This document shows positions 1 to 8,840 of a stretch of 64,000 nucleotides of DNA, one piece after another. Position 1 is the first letter of the stretch. Every line of letters starts with the position of its first letter. The position numbers and the translations under genes were made by a program. The notes beneath the pieces were generated by a model that worked only from the letters and a program-made list of their open reading frames with translations, searched no databases and was not told the origin of the DNA. The stretch lies in contig NZ_PDNI01000071.1 in the NCBI RefSeq assembly GCF_002925845.1, positions 172,332 through 236,331 of the forward strand, written 5' to 3'. The stretch is from Roseovarius nitratireducens (GTDB lineage: Bacteria > Pseudomonadota > Alphaproteobacteria > Rhodobacterales > Rhodobacteraceae).

Positions 1-1
1 C

Positions 2-1462
2 CTGCGCGAAGCTGGGCTCGCGGTGCGCGACGTGGCAGAGGTGACCGGCTTTCCCGAGATGATGGATGGGCGCGTCAAGACGCTGCACCCGATGGTGCAT
101 GGCGGGTTGCTGGCGCTGCGTGACAACCCGGGTCACGTAGCGGCGATGGAGGCGCATGGAATCGTGCCAATCGACCTCCTGGTAGTCAATCTCTACCCGT
201 TCGAAGAGACCGTGGCCAAGGGTGCCGATTACGATACCTGCGTGGAGAATATAGACATCGGCGGCCCGGCGATGATTCGTGCGGCAGCCAAGAACCATGC
301 GCATGTGACCGTGGTGGTGGATGTCGAGGATTACGACAAGGTGCTGGGCGACATGGATCAGCATGGCGGCGCGACCTGCCCTAAATTCCGCCGCAAGCTG
401 GCGCAGCGCGCCTACGCGCGCACGGCGGCCTATGACGCGGCGGTGAGCACCTGGATGGCCGAGGCCATCGACGAACCCGCCCCGCGCCGCCGCGCCTTTG
501 CCGGGACGCTCGCGCAGGTGCTGCGCTATGGCGAGAATCCGCATCAGAGCGCCGCGTTCTACACCGACGGCTCCGATCGCCCCGGCGTGGCCACTGCGCG
601 GCAGGTGCAGGGCAAGGAGCTGAGCTACAACAACATCAACGACACCGACGCCGCCTTCGAGTTGGTCAGCGAATTCGCGCCTGAAGACGGCCCCGCCTGC
701 GCCATCATCAAACATGCCAATCCCTGTGGCGTGGCGCGTGGCGCGACGCTGCTCGACGCCTACAAGAGCGCCTTCGACTGCGACCGCACCTCGGCCTTCG
801 GCGGTATCATCGCGCTGAACCATTCGCTTGATGCGGCAACGGCGGAAGAGATCGCCGGGATTTTCACCGAAGTGGTGATTGCACCCGGGGCCGATGAGGC
901 GGCAATGAGTATTTTTGCCAAGAAGAAGAACCTGAGGCTCTTGCTGACCGGCGGGCTCGCCGATCCGGCGGCGCCGGGGCGGATGATCAGGCAGGTTTCG
1001 GGCGGCTACCTGGTGCAGGACAAGGATGCGGGACGCCTGAGCGCCGATGATCTGCGGGTGGTGACGAAGCGGGTGCCGACGGATCGTGAAATGTCGGATA
1101 TGCTATTTGCCTGGACGGTGGCCAAGCATGTGAAATCCAACGCCATCGTTTACGTTAAGGATGGCGCCACGGTCGGGGTCGGCGCGGGCCAGATGAGCCG
1201 TGTGGACAGTTGCCGCATCGCCGCGCGCAAGGCGCGTGACATGGCCGAGACGCTGGGATTGCCCGTGCCGCTGACCGAGGGCAGCGTAGTGGCGTCGGAC
1301 GCGTTCTTTCCCTTCGCCGACGGGCTGATGACGGCCGCCGATGCGGGGGCCACTGCGGTCATCCATCCCGGCGGGTCGATGCGCGACGACGAGGTGATCG
1401 CGGCGGCGGACAAGGCGGGGCTGGCGATGGTGCTGACCGGTCAGCGCCATTTCCGGCACTGA
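2..1462 (+). CDS. purH: Bifunctional AICAR transformylase / IMP cyclohydrolase, 5' truncated by the window edge
   Basis: Last two steps of purine biosynthesis: formylation of AICAR by 10-formyl-THF, then ring closure to IMP, in the cytosol. The reading frame is open to the first base, entering as [20 protein letters not shown], so the window cuts off roughly the first 50 residues of a protein of about 530. The N-terminal cyclohydrolase part shows DGRVKTLHP. The C-terminal transformylase part shows RYGENPHQ, the KHANPCG motif and a C-terminal GQRHFRH. A GTG at 23 could be mistaken for the start but lies inside conserved sequence. lspA follows after 9 bases. Confidence 0.97.
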   Translation: MREAGLAVRDVAEVTGFPEMMDGRVKTLHPMVHGGLLALRDNPGHVAAMEAHGIVPIDLLVVNLYPFEETVAKGADYDTCVENIDIGGPAMIRAAAKNHAHVTVVVDVEDYDKVLGDMDQHGGATCPKFRRKLAQRAYARTAAYDAAVSTWMAEAIDEPAPRRRAFAGTLAQVLRYGENPHQSAAFYTDGSDRPGVATARQVQGKELSYNNINDTDAAFELVSEFAPEDGPACAIIKHANPCGVARGATLLDAYKSAFDCDRTSAFGGIIALNHSLDAATAEEIAGIFTEVVIAPGADEAAMSIFAKKKNLRLLLTGGLADPAAPGRMIRQVSGGYLVQDKDAGRLSADDLRVVTKRVPTDREMSDMLFAWTVAKHVKSNAIVYVKDGATVGVGAGQMSRVDSCRIAARKARDMAETLGLPVPLTEGSVVASDAFFPFADGLMTAADAGATAVIHPGGSMRDDEVIAAADKAGLAMVLTGQRHFRH

Positions 1463-1471
1463 GGCGGGCCG

Positions 1472-1942
1472 ATGCGCACTGTTTTCTGGGTGGCCTTCTG
1501 GGTCTTTCTGCTCGACCAGGCCACGAAATACCTCGTGGTCCACATGCTCGATCTGCGCAGTCTGGGATGGATCGAGGTCTGGCCACCGTTTCTCAACCTG
1601 CGCATGGCGTGGAACACGGGAATCAATTTCGGGATTCTCTCTGATCACGGTGCGGTCATGCGCTGGGCGCTTATCGCCGTGGCGCTGATGATCGTGGCGG
1701 CGGTGCTTTGGTGGGTTCATACCGAGCACCCCGGGCGGCTGCAGCGGTTCGCGGCGGGGGTGCTGGTGGGTGGCGCGCTGGGCAATGTCGTTGACCGGTT
1801 GATATATGGCGCGGTGGCGGATTTTCTCAACATGTCGTGCTGTGGCATCGACAACCCGTTCGCGTTCAATGTGGCCGATTTGGCGATCTTCTCGGGTGCC
1901 TTCGGCATTGTGTTGCTGCCCGGCACGAAAAAGCCCTCGTGA
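1472..1942 (+). CDS. lspA: Lipoprotein signal peptidase (signal peptidase II)
   Basis: Inner-membrane aspartyl protease that removes signal peptides from diacylglyceryl-prolipoproteins. The 156-residue protein has the family's size and four predicted transmembrane segments. The two catalytic Asp motifs are visible: NVVDRLIYGAVADF and, near the C terminus, FNVADLAI. It starts 9 bases after purH, and the next gene encodes a lipoprotein that is a plausible substrate. Purine and lipoprotein genes in a row probably reflect shared transcription rather than shared function. Confidence 0.95.
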   Translation: MRTVFWVAFWVFLLDQATKYLVVHMLDLRSLGWIEVWPPFLNLRMAWNTGINFGILSDHGAVMRWALIAVALMIVAAVLWWVHTEHPGRLQRFAAGVLVGGALGNVVDRLIYGAVADFLNMSCCGIDNPFAFNVADLAIFSGAFGIVLLPGTKKPS

Positions 1943-1992
1943 CCTCGGCGGACGCATGCGGTAAACCACCCCAAAGCGCAAGGAGTGTGGCT

Positions 1993-2532
1993 ATGTGGAT
2001 GCCGCGGAAAACCGTTCTGACGCTGTTGGCTGTCGTAATCGTGGCGGGCTGTGGAGGCGCGCGCGACGACGAGGTGTCGCTCAGGAAGATCAGGCACAAG
2101 GGCAACGGACCGGACGAGTTCTCGATCATACCCGGCAAGCCGCTGGAAATGCCCGAGGACGTGGCCGCGCTACCCGAGCCGGTACCGGGGGGGGGCAACC
2201 GCACCGATCAGGACCCGGTTGCCGACGGGATCGCGGCGCTGGGCGGGAACGCGGGCGCGCGGCGTACCGGGGCGCCCTCCGCGGCCAATGCCGGACTGTT
2301 GACCCATGCCGCGCGGTACGACCGGGATCCGGCGATCCGCCAGACGCTCGCCGCCGAAGATCGCGAGCTACGCCGTGACTACGGGAACGTGAACATCCTG
2401 CGCATACTGCCCTCCGACGATTACACCCAGGCCTACAAGGACCAATGGCTCGATCCCTATGCCGAGGAGCAACGTCTGCGCCGCAGAGGCGTGCGCACCC
2501 CGGCGGCACCGCCGGCGCCCAGGGATCAGTGA
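1993..2532 (+). CDS. DUF3035-type lipoprotein of unknown function
   Basis: A 179-residue predicted lipoprotein. The N terminus has a basic start (MWMPRKT), a hydrophobic stretch and the lipobox VAGC, so Cys20 is the expected lipidated residue. The rest is hydrophilic and Pro/Gly-rich, with the sequence IPGKPLEMPED typical of the DUF3035 family found between lspA and M16 peptidase genes in Rhodobacteraceae. The ATG at 1993 was chosen because it gives the signal peptide directly and has AAGGAG upstream (1980-1985); the frame is open further upstream only as overlap with lspA. The role is unknown; an envelope location is inferred. Confidence 0.85.
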   Translation: MWMPRKTVLTLLAVVIVAGCGGARDDEVSLRKIRHKGNGPDEFSIIPGKPLEMPEDVAALPEPVPGGGNRTDQDPVADGIAALGGNAGARRTGAPSAANAGLLTHAARYDRDPAIRQTLAAEDRELRRDYGNVNILRILPSDDYTQAYKDQWLDPYAEEQRLRRRGVRTPAAPPAPRDQ

Positions 2533-2601
2533 TCGCCGCTTGAAACGCGGGGCGCGGGGCGTATCTAGAGATCAATCGTTTCTCGAACGCGGAGGCCCGT
2601 C

Positions 2602-3927
2602 ATGCGCCGTCTGATCGTCGCGCTGCTTCTGGTGATCCCCTTCGGCCCCGCGTGGGCGGGGCCGGTGACCAGCTTTACCCTCGATAACGGTATGGAGGTG
2701 GTGGTGATCGAGGATCACCGTGCCCCGGCGGTGACGCAGATGGTGTGGTATCGGGCCGGATCGGCGGACGAGCCGCCCGGCATGTCGGGGGTGGCGCATT
2801 TCCTCGAACACCTGCTATTCAAGGGCACTGAGACGCTGGAGCCAGGCGAGTTCTCGGCCACGGTGGCGCGCCATGGCGGCACCGACAACGCCTTTACCAG
2901 CTATGATTACACCGCTTATTTCCAGCGCATCGCCGCCGACCGGCTCGGCCTCGTGATGGAGATGGAGGCCGACCGCATGGCCAACCTTCGCCTCTCGGAA
3001 AACGACATCGCCACCGAGCGCGACGTGATCCTGGAGGAGCGCAACCAGCGGGTCGAGAACAGCCCCGCAGCGCTCTTTCGCGAGCGGATGGGGGCGGTGC
3101 AATATCTCAACCACCCCTACGGCGCGCCGATCATCGGCTGGCGCCATGAGATGGAGGCACTCGACCGCGCGGCGGCGGTGGATTTCTACAGCACATATTA
3201 CGCGCCCAACAACGCCATCCTGATCGTCGCCGGCGATGCCGACCCCGAGGAAGTGCGGGCGCTGGCAGAGAAACATTACGGCCCGATCCCGGCCAACCCG
3301 GACCTGCCCGAGCGTATCCGACCGCAGGAGCCGCCGCAACTTGCCGAGCGGCGGCTGAGCCTGCGCGATCCGCGCGTGTCACAGCCCTACGTCGCGCGCT
3401 CCTACCTCGCGCCCGAGCGCGACAGCGGCGCGCAGCGCGAGGCGGCGGCGCTCACGCTTCTGGCGGCGCTCATGGGCAACGGACAGACATCGGTGCTCAA
3501 CGAGGCGCTGCAATTCGAGCAGAGCATCGCCGTGCAGGTGGGCGCGTGGTATTCAGGCATGTCGCTCGATGACGCGAGCCTCGATTTCGTGGTGGTTCCC
3601 GCCCCCGGCGTGACGCTGGACGAGGCCGAGGCCGCGCTCGGCGAGGTACTGACCGGGTTCCTTGAAACGGGCCCCGACCCCGAGCATCTGGAGAGGATCA
3701 AAAGCCAGTTGCGCGCGCAGGAAATCTACGAGCGGGACGACGTCACGGCGCTGGCGCAACGCTATGGGCGCGCGCTGACACAGGGGCTGACCGTGGCTGA
3801 TGTGCAGGCATGGCCTGACATCCTGCAGGAGATCACGGATGAGGAGATCATGGACGCGGCGCGCAACGTGCTCGACCGCGAGAGATCGGTAACGGGCTAC
3901 CTGATGGCCCCGGAGGTGACGCAATGA
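2602..3927 (+). CDS. M16-family zinc peptidase, catalytic type
   Basis: A 441-residue insulinase-like peptidase with a predicted Sec signal peptide (MRRLIVALLLVIPFGPAWAG), so it probably acts in the periplasm. It has the inverted zinc motif HFLEH (about residues 71-75) and a downstream Glu in the ERDVILEERNQR segment, which together make the metal site. A second M16 domain follows at roughly 190-370. The stop overlaps the ATG of the second M16 gene by four bases, so the two are translationally coupled and likely form a heterodimer, as in other bacterial M16A/M16B pairs. Confidence 0.92.
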   Translation: MRRLIVALLLVIPFGPAWAGPVTSFTLDNGMEVVVIEDHRAPAVTQMVWYRAGSADEPPGMSGVAHFLEHLLFKGTETLEPGEFSATVARHGGTDNAFTSYDYTAYFQRIAADRLGLVMEMEADRMANLRLSENDIATERDVILEERNQRVENSPAALFRERMGAVQYLNHPYGAPIIGWRHEMEALDRAAAVDFYSTYYAPNNAILIVAGDADPEEVRALAEKHYGPIPANPDLPERIRPQEPPQLAERRLSLRDPRVSQPYVARSYLAPERDSGAQREAAALTLLAALMGNGQTSVLNEALQFEQSIAVQVGAWYSGMSLDDASLDFVVVPAPGVTLDEAEAALGEVLTGFLETGPDPEHLERIKSQLRAQEIYERDDVTALAQRYGRALTQGLTVADVQAWPDILQEITDEEIMDAARNVLDRERSVTGYLMAPEVTQ

Positions 3928-5237
3928 TCCGGTTCGCCCTTGTTGCAATCATGGTGTTGGCGGCGCTTCCCGCGCGCGCCGCGGTGGATGTCGAGCAAGT
4001 CACGAGCCCAGGCGGCATCGACGCGTGGCTCGTCGAGGATCACTCGATCCCCTTTGTCGCGCTCGAACTGCGCTTTCGCGGGGGCACCTCGCTTGACCCC
4101 GAGGGCAAGGCGGGGGCGGTCAACCTGATGACCGGGCTTCTGGAGGAAGGAGCGGGGACCCGCGACGCACAGGAATTCGCGCGCGCCACCGAGGCGCTGG
4201 CCGCGCGGTTCGGCTATGGCGCGGGCGACGACACGGTAAGCGTCTCGGCACAGTTCCTGACCGAGCGGCGCGCGGAGGCGATCGAGCTGCTGCGCGACAG
4301 CCTGATCGCCCCGCGATTCGACCCCGAGGCCATCGAGCGGGTGCGTGCGCAGGTGCTTTCGGGGTTGCGCTCGGATCAGACCGACCCGCGCAGCCTCGCC
4401 GGACGCGCGGCATCGCGGCTGATCTACGGCGATCACCCCTATGGGCGCCCGGGCGAGGGTACCATCGAGAGCGTGAGCAGTCTCACCCGCGAGGATATCG
4501 CCGTCGCGCACCGCGCCGCGCTCGCGCGTGACCGTGTTCATATCAGCGCCGTGGGTGATATAACCGCCGAAGAGCTGGGCGCGCTGCTCGATCGCCTGCT
4601 GGGCGATTTGCCCGCCACCGGTGCGCCGCTGCCCGGCGAGGCCGATCCGACCCTACCTGGCGGCATCAAGGTAGTCGAATTCGAGACGCCGCAATCCATT
4701 GCGCTATTCGCGCAGCGCGGCCCCGACCGGCACCATCCCGATTTCCTCACCGCTTATGTGCTCAATCACATCCTCGGCGGAGGCGGGTTCGAGAGCCGTC
4801 TGATGACCGAGGTGCGCGAGAAGCGGGGGCTTACCTATGGCGTCTATTCCTACCTCGCCAACAAGGACGCGGCCGATCTCTGGATGGGCTCGGTCGCCTC
4901 GGCCAACGGGCGCGTGGCCGAGGCCATCGCGGTGATTCGCGACCAATGGGCGCGGTTGCGCGACGAGGGGGTGACGGCGGAGGAACTCGAGGACGCCAAG
5001 ACCTACCTTACCGGTGCCTACCCGCTGCGCTTTGAGGGCAACGCACAGATCGCCTCGATCGCCGTGGGGATGCAGGTGGACGGGCTGCCTGTCGAATACA
5101 TCGCCAACCGCAACGAGATGATCGAGGAGATCACGCTTGAAGAGATCAACCGCGTGGCACGCGAGTGGCTCGATCCCGATCGGCTGACCTTCGTCGTGGT
5201 CGGGCAACCCGAAGGGGTGGAAAGCACGGTGAACTGA
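3924..5237 (+). CDS. M16-family peptidase-like protein lacking the zinc motif
   Basis: A 437-residue M16 homologue with a signal peptide (MIRFALVAIMVLAALPARAA). Where the first gene has HFLEH, this one reads LMTGLLEEG, so the HXXEH zinc ligands are absent. The C-terminal half keeps the family's substrate-contact segment (REKRGLTYGVYSY). The usual reading is a non-catalytic partner of the upstream M16 enzyme, helping to close the chamber. It begins inside the upstream stop (ATGA). Nothing in the sequence identifies the substrate. Confidence 0.9.
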   Translation: MIRFALVAIMVLAALPARAAVDVEQVTSPGGIDAWLVEDHSIPFVALELRFRGGTSLDPEGKAGAVNLMTGLLEEGAGTRDAQEFARATEALAARFGYGAGDDTVSVSAQFLTERRAEAIELLRDSLIAPRFDPEAIERVRAQVLSGLRSDQTDPRSLAGRAASRLIYGDHPYGRPGEGTIESVSSLTREDIAVAHRAALARDRVHISAVGDITAEELGALLDRLLGDLPATGAPLPGEADPTLPGGIKVVEFETPQSIALFAQRGPDRHHPDFLTAYVLNHILGGGGFESRLMTEVREKRGLTYGVYSYLANKDAADLWMGSVASANGRVAEAIAVIRDQWARLRDEGVTAEELEDAKTYLTGAYPLRFEGNAQIASIAVGMQVDGLPVEYIANRNEMIEEITLEEINRVAREWLDPDRLTFVVVGQPEGVESTVN

Positions 5238-5370
5238 GTCCGGGCGAGGGACGGTTCGTTATTGTCAGGCGAAAGTTGAAGGACGTTTGACGACCCGCGA
5301 ACGGGGACGCGGCCGCGAAGCATCGCTTCCGGCCAGCCTGTGCCCAACGCCACTGCTTCGGGGCATAGCC

Positions 5371-7425
5371 CTAGATCAGGTCAGCGAGGGTATGAGCCTG
5401 ACCCGGCGCGCCACTGAACTCGATTGCTTCGATTGCAACCATCGTAACGATGTTACCGCGTCCCCGCAGGATCACCCGTTTCCCTTCGTGCGCGATCTCG
5501 TAATCCGTGCGCAGCCCCGGCAGGATCGCACGATCCTTGCCCGCCCCGCCGTGAAGCCGGTCGTCGCCGTCCTGTCCGATAAGTACGTCGTCGCCTGGGC
5601 CGCCAATCAGGATATCCGCCTTGGCCGTTCCCGCGAGCCGCGCCGCCTTGTCGCCCGCGCGCCGCAGCACCCCGTGCAGGAACGTGCCGGGCGGGCGCGG
5701 GTCGTCCCAATGGGGCGGCGTGGCATTGGCGCGCATCAGCGCGTCCCAGCGGGCCGTGTCGTCGCCGAGATAGCGCAGCGCGCCCCAGCTTCCCCACCGC
5801 GAGGCCGGGGCCACGTCGACGAAGGCGTTGAAGAGCGTCCCGCCCGCCGCGCGCCAGCCGGCGAGCAGTTCCTCGTAGAGCGCGCCCATCTGGCGCGAGT
5901 AGTTGAACGCGGTGAAGAAGTCGGTGAGTGAGGCGTTGCCGGTCACGGCACCGTTCCCCACCACATGGGAGCCACCGCCATACATGACCAGTTGCAGATC
6001 ATGACGCGCCGCCACCCCGGCGTGGTAGGGGAGGATTTCGCCCAGGAGCGCGCCGAGCGAGCCCTGCCGCAGCGCCTGTGCCGCGAGGTCGAAGGCAAGC
6101 TCGTAGCCATGCGCGGCGACCGCCGCCTCCGGGTTGGTCCCGGTCTCGACGGCGCGGGCGCGGGCCACGGCGCGGCTCGCGGTGATCCAGCTCGCGACCG
6201 TGGTGGCCATGTTCTCGGCCCCGAGCTCGTGGCCGAAAAAGCCCGAGACGGCGTAGGCGTCGAAGCTGGCCGCGGGGGGCGCGTCGATCTGCCCGCCTGC
6301 CACGGCGAGAGGGGCTTCGAGTATCGGCGCTTCCATCCCCGGCCAGTCGGCAGGCACGGCCGCGACCATCGACAGGCGCGCCGGCGCGTCGGCAAAGACC
6401 GTGCGCCAGATATCCGCCATCTGGGCCGCGCGCATTCCCGCGAATTGCAGCCAGCCATCGTCGGGCGCGTCCTCGCCCCAGAGCGCAGTGGCCGCCTCTT
6501 GCGCCCAGATCGCTTGTGGGAAGGCCACGTTCCACAATTCGTTGGAGTATTCCACGTGCACCCTGAGGCCCGAAGCAAGGTGATCGCGCATGTGGCGCGC
6601 GAAGCTGCGCATATAGGCGTCGTCGGCGGCATGGGGCATGTTGACCCACGGATCGGCCCCGATCCGGTTGGCCAGCGCCACCATCACCTCGACCGGCACG
6701 CCGCGCCAGGCATAGGTGGCGTCCAGCGGCGTCGGGCGGTCCGCCCATGTCACCTGGTCTGAGCCGTTGGTGAGTTGCCAGTCGGTGAAGCGCACGAGGC
6801 GCAGATCGCCGATCCTGTCGATCCAGAGCGGGTTGAACAGTGCCCCCGCCGCGTGCAGCGCGAGGTGATCCTCGTGCACGATGGAGATGTCGCGCAGTGG
6901 GTTGTCGGCATCGGTTTCGCGCAGCCGCAGCACCACGGACCCGTCACCGGGGGTGTAATCGAAGCGGATTTCGCGTGTGTCGTAATTGTAGCGAACGTTG
7001 TCGGCGCGCCCTGTGACGCGCAGCACGCCTTTGCCCTCATAGCGCAGAAGGTAGCGGCCCCGCAGGTGTGTGGCGCCCTCCGGCTGGTCGGTCAGCACGT
7101 AGCTTTCGAGAGCCCTCGCCCCCTCGGGCAGGGCCGTCGGCCAGCCCCTGTCATCGAGATAGCCGCCCGCGCGTAACGCAGCCGTGGAAAAGGCGCCGCG
7201 CTCCTGCGCGCTGTGACCGATCCACGGGCTGGCGGTCTTCATCACGTTGATGAACGGGTGCTGGCTGCTCCGGTCGACGATCCCGTTCAGCCCCATGGCG
7301 AGGCTGGGAGCGGCAAGCCCGGTTCCGGGCAGGGGGGCATCCGCGGACCGGGCCATAGCGACCGCGACGAACAGCCCGACCATCATCGCAAGAATTGCCG
7401 GGACGAGCCGGAGTCCTGTGTGCAT
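5371..7425 (-). CDS. Secreted RTX-repeat protein with a glycoside-hydrolase-like core
   Basis: A 684-residue protein of unproven function. It opens with a clear signal peptide (MHTGLRLVP..., about 27 residues). The central region (about 280-400) contains VEYSNELWN followed by an alanine-rich helix; an Asn-Glu pair in this setting resembles the acid/base Glu of clan-A glycosidases. Near the C terminus (about 600-635) are two to three glycine/aspartate RTX nonapeptides (GGPGDDVLI, GQDGDDRLH, GGAGKDRAI), which normally bind calcium outside the cell. The start at 7425 was chosen for its GGAGAG ribosome site and signal peptide; a start at 7497 would bury the signal. It stands alone between divergent and convergent neighbours. 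Confidence 0.75.
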   Translation of the reverse strand: MHTGLRLVPAILAMMVGLFVAVAMARSADAPLPGTGLAAPSLAMGLNGIVDRSSQHPFINVMKTASPWIGHSAQERGAFSTAALRAGGYLDDRGWPTALPEGARALESYVLTDQPEGATHLRGRYLLRYEGKGVLRVTGRADNVRYNYDTREIRFDYTPGDGSVVLRLRETDADNPLRDISIVHEDHLALHAAGALFNPLWIDRIGDLRLVRFTDWQLTNGSDQVTWADRPTPLDATYAWRGVPVEVMVALANRIGADPWVNMPHAADDAYMRSFARHMRDHLASGLRVHVEYSNELWNVAFPQAIWAQEAATALWGEDAPDDGWLQFAGMRAAQMADIWRTVFADAPARLSMVAAVPADWPGMEAPILEAPLAVAGGQIDAPPAASFDAYAVSGFFGHELGAENMATTVASWITASRAVARARAVETGTNPEAAVAAHGYELAFDLAAQALRQGSLGALLGEILPYHAGVAARHDLQLVMYGGGSHVVGNGAVTGNASLTDFFTAFNYSRQMGALYEELLAGWRAAGGTLFNAFVDVAPASRWGSWGALRYLGDDTARWDALMRANATPPHWDDPRPPGTFLHGVLRRAGDKAARLAGTAKADILIGGPGDDVLIGQDGDDRLHGGAGKDRAILPGLRTDYEIAHEGKRVILRGRGNIVTMVAIEAIEFSGAPGQAHTLADLI

Positions 7426-7644
7426 GGCGGACCGCTCTCCTTGCCATGTGCCCATGCGCCTCGCCGCACTATAGGGCGCGGCAGGAGCCTTGGCCATCGC
7501 TGCGTGCGGCTGTGGCTGTGCGCAAATGCCACAATTCGCCTGTCAAGCCATTGGTTTTTCTGGACCTGAACCCGTTGACTGGAGTAGATTCATTGAAAAT
7601 GGGGATAAAATGCCCCGCATTCGAGGCAGCAGAGCAGATATCCG

Positions 7645-8823
7645 ATGTATCCCGAGCGGTTTTCGAACCTACCGGCCTATGCGTTCCCGCGCCTGCGGGC
7701 ACTGCTCGACGCGCATGCGCCGGGCGGCGAGGTCGTGCACATGACCATCGGCGAGCCGAAACACGCCTTTCCGGAGTGGATCACGGAGGAGATCGCGGCC
7801 AATGCGGCGGGCTTCGGGCAGTATCCCGTGAACGAGGGAATGCCCGCGCTGCTGGAGGCTGCCGCCGACTGGCTGGAGCGGCGCTATGGCGTGCAGGCCG
7901 ATCCCGAGACGCGGCTGATGGCGCTCAATGGCACGCGGGAGGGGCTGTATAATGCCATGATGGCGCTCTGCCCCGAGACGAAGCGGGGCAAGCGGCCTGT
8001 GGTGCTGGTGCCCAACCCGTTCTACCAAGTCTACATGGTCGCGGCGCTAAGCGTGGGGGCGGAGCCGGTGTTTCTCAACGCTACGGAGGACACAGGCTAT
8101 CTGCCTGATTTCACGTCGATGGCGCCGGAGGTGCTCGACCGGGTGACGGTGGCTTACCTGTGCTCGCCGTCCAATCCGCAGGGCGCGGTGGCCTCGCGGG
8201 AGTATTGGGCGCAAGTGATTGGGCTGGCCGAGAAGCACGATTTCCGCATCTTCGCCGATGAATGCTATTCCGAGATCTACCGCGACGGCCCGCCATCGGG
8301 CGTGTTGGAGGTGGCGCAGGAGGTGGGGGCAGATCCCGAGCGGATCGTCGCGTTTCACAGCCTGTCGAAGCGGTCGAACGTGCCGGGGCTGCGCTCGGGC
8401 TTCGTGGCAGCGGGATCCGAGAGCATCCGTCGCATGCGGCAGTTGCGCAACTACGCCGGTGCGCCCTTGCCTATGCCGTTGCAGCACGCGGCGGCGCGGC
8501 TCTGGGCGGATGAGGCGCATGTGGTGGAGAATCGCCGCCTTTACGCGCGAAAATACGCACGCGCCGACGAGATCATGGCGGGCGTGCCCGGCTATCGCCC
8601 GCCGGAGGCCGGGTTTTTCCTGTGGCTGCCGGTGGCGGATGGTGAGGCGGCGGCACTGCGGCTGTGGCGCGAGACGGGGGTGCGGGTGCTGCCCGGGGCC
8701 TACCTCGCGCAGGAGGCGGGCGGGGTGAACCCCGGAAAGGGATTCGTGCGGGTGGCGATGGTGGCCCCCGAGGACGAGATGGCGCACGGGCTGACCCGCC
8801 TGCGCGGCTGTCTCTACGGATGA
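7645..8823 (+). CDS. PLP-dependent class I/II aminotransferase, succinyl-diaminopimelate transaminase-like
   Basis: A 392-residue fold-type I aminotransferase. It shows the N-terminal IGEPKH segment, the cofactor-contact NPFYQ region, the DECYSEIY Asp/Tyr that bind PLP, and the Schiff-base Lys in [12 protein letters not shown]. Overall it resembles DapC-type enzymes that make N-succinyl-LL-2,6-diaminoaminopimelate for lysine and peptidoglycan. dapE lies about 10 kb away on the other strand, which is compatible but not proof. Its stop overlaps the upstream candidate ATG of ftsK. Another alpha-amino acid transaminase activity cannot be excluded. Confidence 0.85.
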   Translation: MYPERFSNLPAYAFPRLRALLDAHAPGGEVVHMTIGEPKHAFPEWITEEIAANAAGFGQYPVNEGMPALLEAAADWLERRYGVQADPETRLMALNGTREGLYNAMMALCPETKRGKRPVVLVPNPFYQVYMVAALSVGAEPVFLNATEDTGYLPDFTSMAPEVLDRVTVAYLCSPSNPQGAVASREYWAQVIGLAEKHDFRIFADECYSEIYRDGPPSGVLEVAQEVGADPERIVAFHSLSKRSNVPGLRSGFVAAGSESIRRMRQLRNYAGAPLPMPLQHAAARLWADEAHVVENRRLYARKYARADEIMAGVPGYRPPEAGFFLWLPVADGEAAALRLWRETGVRVLPGAYLAQEAGGVNPGKGFVRVAMVAPEDEMAHGLTRLRGCLYG

Positions 8824-8840
8824 GCGGAGACGAGGACGAG

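Noticed and set aside
1837-1992. Upstream extension of the DUF3035 lipoprotein
   Set aside because: It would overlap lspA and bury the signal peptide; the ATG at 1993 gives a proper lipoprotein.
7575-7603. TTGACT as a promoter of the aminotransferase gene
   Set aside because: The hexamer at 17 bases is AATGGG, too poor for a -10 call.
8664-8840. Upstream extension of ftsK
   Set aside because: Lies inside the aminotransferase gene in another frame and adds non-family sequence.
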